From CAZACZ01 sp964483695 (GTDB taxonomy: Bacteria; Deinococcota; Deinococci; Deinococcales; Trueperaceae), in NCBI GenBank assembly GCA_964483695.1, contig CAZACZ010000116.1:1-5816 (forward strand): 5,816 nt of DNA, read 5' to 3'. Position 1 is the stretch's first letter. The number at the start of each line of letters is the position of its first letter. Made by a program: the position numbers and the translations under genes. Below the pieces are notes generated by a model. That model saw nothing but the letters and a program-made list of their open reading frames with translations. It was not told the origin of the DNA and searched no databases. Shown here one piece after another: positions 1-5,816 of the stretch.

Positions 1-1593
1 GCATCCGGCGACGTCGTGCCCGACCCACGCGCCGCCATCCGGTCCCACGTCTGGGTGCAGGTGGAGCAACTGGACGGCTCCTGGCTCGACCTCGACCCGT
101 CGCTACCGGGCGCCACGCCGGGCAGCACGCTCACCACCGTCACCGGCACTGCCGACGAACCGCCGGCCGAGGCCTACCACCACGTCGTCGTGCGCGTGCT
201 GGCCGAGACGCTCGAGGACGACGCGCTGCAGGAGTCGGTGGTGCTGGAAGCGCCCATGGTCGCGGCCGACGCGGGCCACAGCGAGACCTGGCTCTACTTC
301 CAACCCGAGGTGCAAGGCATCGGCGGCGGCATCCTGCAAGCGATGGGCGAGGCGAACTGGCTGCCGGTGCTGCTGGTGAACGGCGAGACCACCACGGGAA
401 CGGCGTTCCCGCTCGGCGGCGGCGGGGGCGACGACTTCTTCGGCGGGTTCCTAGGCGGCGGTGGAGCGCAGCTGACGCGCCTGCGCCTCGAACTGCTGGC
501 CCGGGCGCCTGACGGTACCGAGCGCGTCGGCCGGAGGCTGCTGTACGACCGAGTGGACCCCGCCCTGCGCGAAGCCGGTGCGGTGACGGCCGAGTCGCTT
601 GCGGCGTTGCCGGACGAGGGCACGCCGGCGGCGTTGTCGTCGTTGCATCACGTGCTGGTGTCCACCGGAGGCATGAACCCGCGCGAGCAGGCCATCGGCC
701 GCGCCTTCGCGGCGAACTTCGCCGGCAACGACCTCCAGGCCGAGGACGCCGCCGCGGCGTACCCGCTGCAAGACTTGCTGTTCCCGCTGGCGGTGGCCGA
801 CCAGACGCTGCCGCTGGCGTCGGAGCGGATCGTGGTGGACGGCATGTCGCGCCCGGGGATGCGCGCCTACGTGGGCGGCGCGCGGGTGTACCTGGTGTCG
901 CTCTCGCCGTTCGCGGGCGTGGAGGGCGGCACCGCGTCGATCGTCGACCTCGCGCTCGACGGGGTGGCGTTCGTGGGCGCGGACGGCGGCGGCGAAGCGG
1001 CGCGCCAACGGCTCTGGTACGGCGTGCTGCAGGGCGCCCTGGAGACGGAGATGACGCTGGCCAGGGCGCGCGCGGTGGATCCAGCCACGGCCGAACTGGC
1101 GAGCGTGAGCCTGCGCATGAACGAGGCGCTGACGGTGCTGCGGCCGGGCGAGGCGGACGCGGCGCCACCGGCAGCCGCCGAGCTGCGCGACGCCCTGCGC
1201 TCGGGCGACGTAGCCGTGAGCGTGGGCGCCCCGGGCCCTAGCGGTGCGTTCTGGGCGATCGAGCCCGCCACCGGAGCCACCCGCTCGGTGATCGAGCCGG
1301 GGCTTCGCATCGGGTTCATCGGCGGCGGCAACTACACCAACTCCAGCCCCGGTGGCCCGCGCTACGTCATCGACCCGGAGACCGGCAACACCCTCGGGCA
1401 CATCAAGGACGGCAAGTACTACCGCTACGGCCGCACGCCCACCAGCCGCTGCAGCGGAGGCACCGAGTACGTGGTGCTGCTCGGGTGCGTGTCGATCCCG
1501 GCTGGCATGACGATCGGGATGGCGAACGCGGTGGTGATCACGGCGGTGGTGTCGTGGGCGATCGCGATCTTCGAGGCGTACCTGCTGATGTAG
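1..1593 (+). CDS. Transglutaminase-like domain protein, 3' part (5' end outside window)
   Basis: The reading frame is open to base 1, so 530 residues are visible and the start is upstream. The GTG at 16 has no ribosome binding site and lies inside the domain, so I do not take it as the start. Codons 16-18 (His-Val-Trp) and 28-33 (Trp-Leu-Asp-Leu-Asp-Pro) match the His...Trp-x-x-(L)-Asp-Pro end of transglutaminase-like cysteine-protease folds, with H16 and D32 as the likely catalytic pair. The catalytic Cys would lie upstream. After that come a glycine-rich stretch (bases about 412-468), a long region I do not recognise, two copies of an acid-Pro-x-Thr-Gly-x-Thr motif (codons 421-427 and 458-464), Cys484 and Cys496, and a hydrophobic C-terminus from codon 490 to 530 that could be one or two membrane segments. 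Whether it is a protease, a crosslinking enzyme or a peptide-processing factor cannot be told. The transglutaminase-like assignment rests on the short motif; the remainder is hypothetical. It lies 120 bp before an ABC exporter operon, with no evidence of a shared role. Confidence 0.7.
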   Translation, partial: ASGDVVPDPRAAIRSHVWVQVEQLDGSWLDLDPSLPGATPGSTLTTVTGTADEPPAEAYHHVVVRVLAETLEDDALQESVVLEAPMVAADAGHSETWLYFQPEVQGIGGGILQAMGEANWLPVLLVNGETTTGTAFPLGGGGGDDFFGGFLGGGGAQLTRLRLELLARAPDGTERVGRRLLYDRVDPALREAGAVTAESLAALPDEGTPAALSSLHHVLVSTGGMNPREQAIGRAFAANFAGNDLQAEDAAAAYPLQDLLFPLAVADQTLPLASERIVVDGMSRPGMRAYVGGARVYLVSLSPFAGVEGGTASIVDLALDGVAFVGADGGGEAARQRLWYGVLQGALETEMTLARARAVDPATAELASVSLRMNEALTVLRPGEADAAPPAAAELRDALRSGDVAVSVGAPGPSGAFWAIEPATGATRSVIEPGLRIGFIGGGNYTNSSPGGPRYVIDPETGNTLGHIKDGKYYRYGRTPTSRCSGGTEYVVLLGCVSIPAGMTIGMANAVVITAVVSWAIAIFEAYLLM

Positions 1594-1654
1594 GCGCGCC
1601 CCGAACGGCGGACGATGCGTTGGTGCGGTGCCAGGGGTCCGGTCCTCGCGCACT

Positions 1655-1672
1655 CCATCGTTCGGCCGATGG
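1655..1672 (+). other. Small hairpin in the gap before the ABC operon
   Basis: CCATCG at 1655-1660 and CGATGG at 1667-1672 form a perfect 6-bp stem with a 6-base loop. A competing 5-bp stem, GTTCG (1660-1664) with CGAAC (1673-1677), shares bases with it, so only one can form. There is no T-tract, so this is not a typical intrinsic terminator. It could be a weak terminator for the upstream gene, an operator, or chance in GC-rich DNA. The rest of the gap (1594-1713) shows no convincing promoter and no small gene. Confidence 0.25.
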
Positions 1673-1702
1673 CGAACCGCCGGGTGGAACCTAGGATGGC
1701 CG

Positions 1703-1708
1703 AGGAGG
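1703..1708 (+). promoter_or_regulatory. Shine-Dalgarno site that fixes the ABC ATPase start
   Basis: A full AGGAGG lies five bases before the ATG at 1714. The in-frame ATGs at 1615, 1669 and 1696 have no such site and would add residues before the conserved N-terminal strand of the ATPase domain. This makes 1714 the best start. Confidence 0.85.
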
Positions 1709-1713
1709 TGGTC

Positions 1714-2655
1714 ATGGCTCGACCGCTACTCGAAGTCTCCGGTCTACGCCGCCGGTTCGGCGACGTCCAGGCCGTCAAGGACGTCTCCTTCACCATCCAC
1801 GAGGGTGAGACCTACGGGTTGCTCGGCCCCAACGGAGCAGGCAAGACGACGTGCATCTCGATGGTCACCGGCGTCTTGCGGCGCGATGCGGGCGAGGTGC
1901 GCCTCGACGGCGTCGCCATCACCACCAGCGGCACGGCCGGGCGCGACGCCATCGGCCTGGTGCCGCAAGACCTGGCGCTCTACCCCGACCTGACGGCCAA
2001 GGAGAACCTGACGTTCTTCGGCCGCCTCTACGGCATGCACGGCGCCGGCCTGAAGGGCCGCATCGACGAGGTGCTGGAGGTGGTCGGCCTGGCGGACCGC
2101 GCGGGTGGCCTGGCGCGCACCTACTCGGGCGGCATGAAGCGGCGGCTGAACATCGCCATCGGCCTACTTCACCGGCCCAAGCTGCTCATCCTGGACGAAC
2201 CCACCGTGGGGGTGGACCCGCAATCGCGCAACGCCATCCTCGAGAGCGTCGAGCGGCTCTCGCGCGAGGGCGTGGCGGTGCTCTACACCACGCACTACAT
2301 GGAGGAAGCCGAGCGCCTCTGCGACCGGGTGGGGATCATCGACGAGGGCGTGCTGGTGGCCGAGGGCACCTGGCGCGAACTGGTGCAATCGATCGGCGGC
2401 GAGGACGTGGTGCGCATCGAGGCCAGCGGGGACCTCGAGGCCGCCGCCGAGGCCGCGCGGGCCTTGGACGGCGTCAAGGCGGCACGCGTGCAGAAGGGCG
2501 AGCTGCAGGTGGTCACCACCGGCGCCTCGCGCCTGCTGCCGCGCCTGGTACAGGTGGTCGACGCGCAAGGCGTCGAGTTGACGCACGTCGAGGTGAAGGA
2601 GCCCGACCTCGAGTCGGTGTTCCTGCACCTGACGGGGAAAGCGCTGCGGGACTGA
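1714..2655 (+). CDS. ABC-2 exporter ATP-binding protein (DrrA/CcmA-like)
   Basis: A 313-residue cytoplasmic ATPase that would energise export by the two permeases encoded next. All nucleotide-binding motifs are intact: Walker A GPNGAGKTT at residues 38-46 (K44), Q-loop Gln85, signature YSGGMKRRL at 137-145, Walker B LLILDEP at 157-163 with catalytic Glu162, D-loop around 165-170 and H-loop His194. Residues from about 220 to the end form the small C-terminal domain typical of DrrA-type exporter ATPases (DUF4162-like), with the usual late 'EPDLESVFLHLTG' pattern. One nucleotide-binding domain with two separate permease genes fits an ABC-2 exporter in which the ATPase works as a homodimer. Start is at the ATG preceded by AGGAGG. 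The stop is one base before the next ATG, so translation is probably coupled. The substrate (drug, lipid, ion or other) cannot be read from the ATPase; the CcmA-like label is only a family resemblance and does not imply cytochrome c maturation. Confidence 0.95.
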   Translation: MARPLLEVSGLRRRFGDVQAVKDVSFTIHEGETYGLLGPNGAGKTTCISMVTGVLRRDAGEVRLDGVAITTSGTAGRDAIGLVPQDLALYPDLTAKENLTFFGRLYGMHGAGLKGRIDEVLEVVGLADRAGGLARTYSGGMKRRLNIAIGLLHRPKLLILDEPTVGVDPQSRNAILESVERLSREGVAVLYTTHYMEEAERLCDRVGIIDEGVLVAEGTWRELVQSIGGEDVVRIEASGDLEAAAEAARALDGVKAARVQKGELQVVTTGASRLLPRLVQVVDAQGVELTHVEVKEPDLESVFLHLTGKALRD

Positions 2656-2656
2656 C

Positions 2657-3928
2657 ATGCGCGCAGCCCTGTTGATGGCCGCCAACGACCTGCGCCAGCG
2701 CTTCCGCGACCGCAGCCTGTTCATCTTCGGCATCCTCGTGCCGCTTGGGCTGGCGTTCGCGTTCAGCCTGCTGCTCGCGCCGTACACCGACGACACGCCT
2801 GCCGCCGTGCGTGTCGGGTTCGTCGACGAGGACGGGTCGCTGATGTCGGCCGGCATGCGCACGGCGCTCACGGCGGCCGCCGGGGGCGGAGTGATCACGT
2901 GGGAGAGCGTGGACACGGTGGCCGCGGCGCGCGAGATGGTGGACGCTGGCGAGATCGGCGCGGCCATCGTGGTGCCGGAGGGGTTCGGGAGCGAGCTGAC
3001 GGCCGTCGCGGCAGCGCCTAGCGAGCCGGCCGCGGTGGCGGCTGGTGCTGCACCTGCCGAGGCCGGGCAGGCTGGCGCCGGGCAAGCCGGCGGCGCGCCC
3101 GCCCGCGCCGTGCCCCAGTTCGTGGTGATCGGCAACCCCGACCGATCCTTCTCGGCGCTGGTGGCCGAGAGCGTCGCCTCGGCGTACGCCAGCCGGCTGC
3201 GCTCTGCCGTCTGGACCACCGAAGCGCTGAGCGCAACGGGTCAAGCCGCCGTCCCCGCCCTCGTGTTCGCGCAGGTGGCCGCCACGCCCGACGCGCTCAC
3301 GCTGCGCGCGGCCCCCACCTCGAACCGGCAACTCGACTTCACCACCTACTACGCCGTCGGCATGGCGGCGTTGTTCGTGTTCTTCACCGTGCAACTCGGG
3401 GTGTCCGGGCTGCTCGACGAGGAGCGCGACGGCACCCTGACGCGCCTGCTGGCCGCGCCGACCAGCCGCTGGTCGATCCTGGCGGGCAAGGTGCTGTCGA
3501 GCGTGGTCATCGGTGTGGCGAGCATGGTGGTCTTGTGGTTGGCCAGCACCTGGCTGATGGGGGCGAGTTGGGGAGATCCGCTCGGGGTGCTGGCGCTCAT
3601 CGTGGCGTTGGTGGGCGCGGCCGCCGGCATCCTGATGCTGGTGGCGGGCTTCGCGCGCTCGGCCGAAGCGGCCGGGAACCTCCAGGCGGTCGTCGCGATC
3701 CTGCTGGGCAGCTTGGGCGGCGCGTTCTTCCAGATCCCGCAGCAGGAAGGCGCGCTGCAGTGGTTGCAGCGCGCCGCGCCGCACTACTGGTTCTTGCAGG
3801 GCATGGGCGACCTAGCCGGCGGGGGCGGAGTGGGAGCGGTGGGCAACGAACTGCTGGCCATCGCCGTGTTCGCCGTGGTGGCGGGCACCGCGGGCTGGTT
3901 CGTGTTGGGAAGGCGGTTGAACCGATGA
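2657..3928 (+). CDS. ABC-2 type permease, first subunit
   Basis: A 423-residue inner-membrane subunit with the layout of the ABC2_membrane_3 family. A basic N-terminal stretch (residues 11-19, with RQRFRDR) is followed by TM1 at about 21-43, a large outside domain at about 44-228, and five further membrane segments near 229-251, 274-300, 306-332, 340-360 and 398-418. The cytoplasmic loop after TM2 carries the family hallmark EERDGTLTRLLAAPTS (255-270) followed by a Gly-Lys pair (277-278), where the permease couples to the ATPase. The outside domain contains an Ala/Gly/Pro-rich low-complexity stretch (about 116-152). The ATG begins one base after the ATPase stop and has no strong ribosome binding site, which fits translational coupling. 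It probably pairs with the next subunit to form the channel. Substrate unknown. Confidence 0.93.
   Translation: MRAALLMAANDLRQRFRDRSLFIFGILVPLGLAFAFSLLLAPYTDDTPAAVRVGFVDEDGSLMSAGMRTALTAAAGGGVITWESVDTVAAAREMVDAGEIGAAIVVPEGFGSELTAVAAAPSEPAAVAAGAAPAEAGQAGAGQAGGAPARAVPQFVVIGNPDRSFSALVAESVASAYASRLRSAVWTTEALSATGQAAVPALVFAQVAATPDALTLRAAPTSNRQLDFTTYYAVGMAALFVFFTVQLGVSGLLDEERDGTLTRLLAAPTSRWSILAGKVLSSVVIGVASMVVLWLASTWLMGASWGDPLGVLALIVALVGAAAGILMLVAGFARSAEAAGNLQAVVAILLGSLGGAFFQIPQQEGALQWLQRAAPHYWFLQGMGDLAGGGGVGAVGNELLAIAVFAVVAGTAGWFVLGRRLNR
3002..3112 (+). repeat. Ala/Gly/Pro low-complexity stretch with a 15-bp tandem repeat
   Basis: Inside the first permease, residues 116-152 are nearly all Ala, Gly, Pro, Gln and Glu. 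At 3062-3076 and 3077-3091 there are two adjacent 15-bp copies differing at two bases, each coding Ala-Gly-Gln-Ala-Gly. This looks like slippage expansion of an outside linker. The reading frame is kept. Confidence 0.7.
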
Positions 3929-5103
3929 GGGGCGGTGCCGCAGGGAAGATCCTGGCCATCGCCGGAGGGAACCTCACGAGGTTCCTGCGGGACCGGTCGA
4001 ACTACTTCTTCGCCTTCCTACTGCCCATCGGCATGATCCTGGTGCTCGGCTTGACGTTCGGGAACGATAGCGGCGCCGCGATCGGCGTGGTGGCCGGCAG
4101 CGACGCGCTCTCGCAGCGCTTCCTGACCGGCCTGGAGGCCCGGCCGGGCGTGCTCGTGCGGCGGATCGACGACGTGGCCGAGCTGCGCGAACGCGTGGAG
4201 CGCGGCGGTTTGGCGGCGGGCGTGGTGGTTCCCGAGGACCTCGGGGCGCGCCTGGAGGCCGGCGAAGGGGCGGAGCTGACGTTCTACGTCAACGCCAGCG
4301 GCTCCGGGGCGCAGCTCGAATCGGTGGTGCGCACGGCGATGAGCGAGGTGTCCGAGCGGGTGCGGGCCGCGGCGTACCTGGCGGAGCGTTCGTCGGGTTC
4401 GCTGCAGGAGGCGCTGGCACGGGTCGACGCCATCGCCGCTGCGGGCCCCACGGTGGGCGTCGCGCGCGAATGGGTGGGCGAGAGCGCGTTCGGCGACACG
4501 GTCCAGACCTTCGACGTCGGCGCCGGCTCGCAGTTGGTGGTGTTCGTGTTCCTGACGGGACTCACGAGCGCACTGTCGCTGGTGCAGAGCCGCCGGTTGG
4601 GCGTCAGCCGCCGCATGCTCGCGACCCCCACGTCGGCCCTGAGCATCGTGACGGGCGAGGCGCTGGGTCGCTTCGGCGTCTCGTTGTTCCAGGGGCTCTA
4701 CATCATGGCCGTGACGTGGCTGGCGTTCGGCGTGGATTGGGGCGACCCGTGGGGCGCGGTGGCGCTGCTGGTGGCGTTCAGCGCCGTGGCCGGCGGCGCG
4801 GCGATGCTGCTGGGCGCCGTGTTCAAGACCGATCAACAGGCGGGCGGCGTGTCGATCATGGTGGGCCTCGGCCTCGCGCTGTTGGGCGGCGCCATGGTGC
4901 CGCTCGAGCTCTTCGGCACCACCATGCGCCGCATCGCCCGCCTCGTGCCGCACTCGTGGGCGGTGGACGGCTACGCGGTGCTGATGCGCCACGGCGGCAA
5001 GCTCGTCGACGTGCTGCCGCAGCTTGGCGTGCTGGTGGTGTTCGCCGTGGTGCTGTTCGCGTTGGCGGCGTGGAGGTTCCGGGCGGGGCTGGCGGAGGGG
5101 TGA
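3925..5103 (+). CDS. ABC-2 type permease, second subunit
   Basis: A 392-residue permease paralogous to the one before it. I chose the ATG at 3925, which overlaps the upstream TGA as ATGA. From it the protein starts with a basic stretch including RFLRDRS (19-25), as in the first subunit, whereas a longer in-frame extension upstream would read through the neighbouring gene. TM1 is about 27-46, the outside domain about 47-198 (with a likely helix at 141-171), and further membrane segments lie near 199-222, 247-270, 276-299, 306-331 and 362-383. Matching positions between the two permeases include TWL...WGDP (about 264-275 here) and a Pro-His-x-Trp (342-345 here; Pro-His-Tyr-Trp in the first). 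In the loop after TM2 the usual Glu-x-x-Gly-Thr motif is degenerate (QSRRLGVSRRMLATPTS, 221-237). The pair therefore looks like an ancient duplication giving a heterodimeric channel. A GC-rich hairpin follows the stop at once, so this is probably the last gene of the operon. Confidence 0.92.
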   Translation: MRGGAAGKILAIAGGNLTRFLRDRSNYFFAFLLPIGMILVLGLTFGNDSGAAIGVVAGSDALSQRFLTGLEARPGVLVRRIDDVAELRERVERGGLAAGVVVPEDLGARLEAGEGAELTFYVNASGSGAQLESVVRTAMSEVSERVRAAAYLAERSSGSLQEALARVDAIAAAGPTVGVAREWVGESAFGDTVQTFDVGAGSQLVVFVFLTGLTSALSLVQSRRLGVSRRMLATPTSALSIVTGEALGRFGVSLFQGLYIMAVTWLAFGVDWGDPWGAVALLVAFSAVAGGAAMLLGAVFKTDQQAGGVSIMVGLGLALLGGAMVPLELFGTTMRRIARLVPHSWAVDGYAVLMRHGGKLVDVLPQLGVLVVFAVVLFALAAWRFRAGLAEG

Positions 5104-5130
5104 CGGGCGGCGCCACGGTGCGCCGGCCCG
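5104..5130 (+). terminator. GC-rich hairpin after the exporter operon
   Basis: Directly after the TGA, CGGGCGGCGC (5104-5113) pairs with GCGCCG (5120-5125) plus CCCG (5127-5130). This gives ten base pairs with one bulged G and a six-base loop. Only TT follows, at 5133-5134, so there is no proper T-tract. The placement favours a terminator or a 3'-end stabilising structure, but in such GC-rich DNA hairpins also arise by chance. Confidence 0.45.
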
Positions 5131-5163
5131 GGTTCGTGCGGGGTGCGGTTGCGGGCTCGGCGG

Positions 5164-5169
5164 TACCAT
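5164..5169 (+). promoter_or_regulatory. Probable -10 box for a leaderless transcript
   Basis: TACCAT fits the TAnnnT pattern and ends seven bases before the GTG at 5177, placing the transcription start at or next to the start codon. There is no ribosome binding site before this GTG and no clear -35 box at the usual distance. Both fit a leaderless mRNA, a common arrangement in Deinococcota and Actinobacteria. Confidence 0.4.
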
Positions 5170-5176
5170 CGCGACC

Positions 5177-5668
5177 GTGAGCACCCAACCGGAGTTCGTG
5201 ACCCTGCCCGAGACGACCGTCGTGGGCCTCCGTGTCGAGGCGCCGTTCCAAGAGCTGTTCCAGCAGGTCCCTGCCGCGTGGCGTTCGGTGTTCGCTCGTG
5301 AAGGGGAGTTCGGCGCGAAGCTTGACGTCGGCTTCTGCGACTGCTCGCTCGGCGCGAAGGACGGCGCGTACACCGAGATCATCGGCGTGCGCACGAAGGC
5401 GGATGCGGCGGTTCCGGCCGGCATGCAGAAGGTGACGCTGCCCGAGGCGCGCTACGCGACGCTCGTGCATCACGGGCCGCTGGCCGGCATCGCGCCGGCG
5501 TTCGGCGCGCTCGAACGTTGGATCGCCGCGCAGCCGCCTAGTCCCGACGGACGAACGTGGGCGCATGACGGCGTGAAGCTCGACATCGGGTTTTTGCCGG
5601 ACGGGTCCGAGACGGCCGAGGGAGGGCCCGGGCACAGGTTGTACGTGCGCGTGAAGCTGGCAGGGTAG
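5177..5668 (+). CDS. GyrI-like small-molecule-binding protein
   Basis: A 163-residue soluble protein resembling the GyrI-like / AraC effector-binding fold found in BmrR, Rob, SbmC(GyrI) and stand-alone relatives. What I see: an N-terminal 'LPETTVVGLRVEAPF' strand (9-24) like the family's 'lpa..vvGl' opening; a central strand around 62-71 (Asp-Gly-Ala-Tyr-Thr-Glu then Ile-Ile-Gly-Val); Pro80 and Gly82-Met83; then a Pro-Glu-Ala-Arg-Tyr-Ala segment (89-94) leading to His-His-Gly-Pro (98-101) and a Trp in the helix (W115). Family members bind, and some are reported to hydrolyse, hydrophobic or cationic toxins. There is no DNA-binding domain, so it is not a regulator by itself. The GTG at 5177 is the best start: upstream in-frame sequence is Trp/Arg/Gly-rich noise read through the previous gene. 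Oddities are Cys54 and Cys56, and a C-terminal strand with Asp136 where many relatives have a Glu. Ligand unknown. It lies behind the exporter but probably has its own promoter. Confidence 0.75.
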   Translation: MSTQPEFVTLPETTVVGLRVEAPFQELFQQVPAAWRSVFAREGEFGAKLDVGFCDCSLGAKDGAYTEIIGVRTKADAAVPAGMQKVTLPEARYATLVHHGPLAGIAPAFGALERWIAAQPPSPDGRTWAHDGVKLDIGFLPDGSETAEGGPGHRLYVRVKLAG

Positions 5669-5680
5669 GCGTGGGCGAAC

Positions 5681-5710
5681 GGGTCGTCGCGCTCACCACG
5701 TTGACGACCC
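5681..5710. repeat. Perfect 8-bp inverted repeat overlapping the tRNA promoter
   Basis: GGGTCGTC (5681-5688) and GACGACCC (5703-5710) are exact inverted copies separated by 14 bases, with centres about 22 bp apart. The right arm covers most of the -35 box of the tRNA gene. It could be an operator for a dimeric regulator, or a stem ending the preceding gene, although no T-tract follows. Confidence 0.45.
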
Positions 5711-5729
5711 TCTGCCCAGACGCTAGACT
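5701..5729 (+). promoter_or_regulatory. Sigma-70-type promoter of the tRNA-Val gene
   Basis: TTGACG at 5701-5706 (five of six consensus bases) and TAGACT at 5724-5729 (four of six) are spaced by exactly 17 bases. Transcription would begin near 5736, giving a leader of about 25 bases before the tRNA. That leader contains the palindrome CGCTAGCG at 5736-5743. Confidence 0.7.
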
Positions 5730-5759
5730 TCGTAACGCTAGCGCGAGCGCTGGCAGCAT

Positions 5760-5816
<57 letters not shown>

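Noticed and set aside
1593..1600. GGCGCGCC palindrome after the first gene
   Set aside because: A short palindrome of this composition is expected by chance in such GC-rich DNA, and it forms no useful hairpin.
451..1653. Long open frame on the minus strand opposite the transglutaminase-like gene
   Set aside because: Its translation is rich in Arg, His and Ala with no recognisable motif, as expected opposite a very GC-rich coding gene.
1692..1697. TAGGAT as a -10 box for the exporter operon
   Set aside because: No acceptable -35 box lies 16-18 bases upstream, and the predicted start near 1704 would remove part of the good ribosome binding site.
2513..3784. Long minus-strand open frame opposite the first permease
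   Set aside because: The product is an Arg/His/Gly-rich composition artefact, whereas the plus strand has clear permease motifs.
3535..3924. In-frame N-terminal extension of the second permease
   Set aside because: It overlaps the first permease in another frame and is Gly/Arg-rich. The ATGA start at 3925 gives a normal permease N-terminus.
1..5103. A single biosynthetic or peptide-export cluster joining the transglutaminase-like protein and the exporter
   Set aside because: There is a 120-bp gap, no peptidase domain on the ATPase, no precursor gene and no modifying enzyme. Adjacency alone is not enough.
4018..5424. Long minus-strand open frame spanning the second permease and the GyrI-like gene
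   Set aside because: It crosses two well-supported plus-strand genes and their gap, and codes a His/Arg/Gln-rich sequence with no domain.

Overview
The window is uniformly GC-rich, with codon third positions almost all G or C. It reads as a free-living bacterial chromosome. The taxon cannot be fixed from sequence alone. A leaderless-type start for one gene (a -10 box seven bases before a GTG) and the extreme GC are compatible with Deinococcota (Deinococcus/Truepera-like) or Actinobacteria, but this is only an inference. All genes lie on the + strand. No insertion sequence, CRISPR array or phage gene is visible.

Layout: (1) Bases 1-1593 hold the 3' part of a large protein. Its first visible residues are the His/Asp end of a transglutaminase-like domain. 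About 450 residues follow that I do not recognise, ending in a strongly hydrophobic C-terminus. (2) After a 120-bp gap comes a three-gene ABC-2 exporter operon: an ATPase (1714-2655), then two different membrane subunits (2657-3928 and 3925-5103). One base separates the first two genes and an ATGA overlap joins the second and third. A GC-rich hairpin sits directly after the last stop. (3) Bases 5177-5668 encode a stand-alone GyrI-like (AraC-effector-binding type) small-molecule-binding protein with its own probable leaderless promoter. (4) At the right edge, a good sigma-70-type promoter drives a tRNA-Val(CAC) gene that the window cuts in the T-loop. A perfect 8-bp inverted repeat overlaps its -35 box.

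How they fit: the ATPase would power a heterodimeric membrane channel made of the two permeases, a DrrA/DrrB- or YhaP/NatB-like exporter of unknown substrate. GyrI-like proteins bind, and some hydrolyse, hydrophobic or cationic toxic compounds. A shared detoxification theme with the exporter is therefore plausible, but the hairpin and separate promoter argue against one transcript. Nothing in the sequence proves a functional link between the transglutaminase-like protein and the exporter. I see no clear evidence of a new multi-gene system. The most unusual item is the unrecognised C-terminal half of the transglutaminase-like protein.
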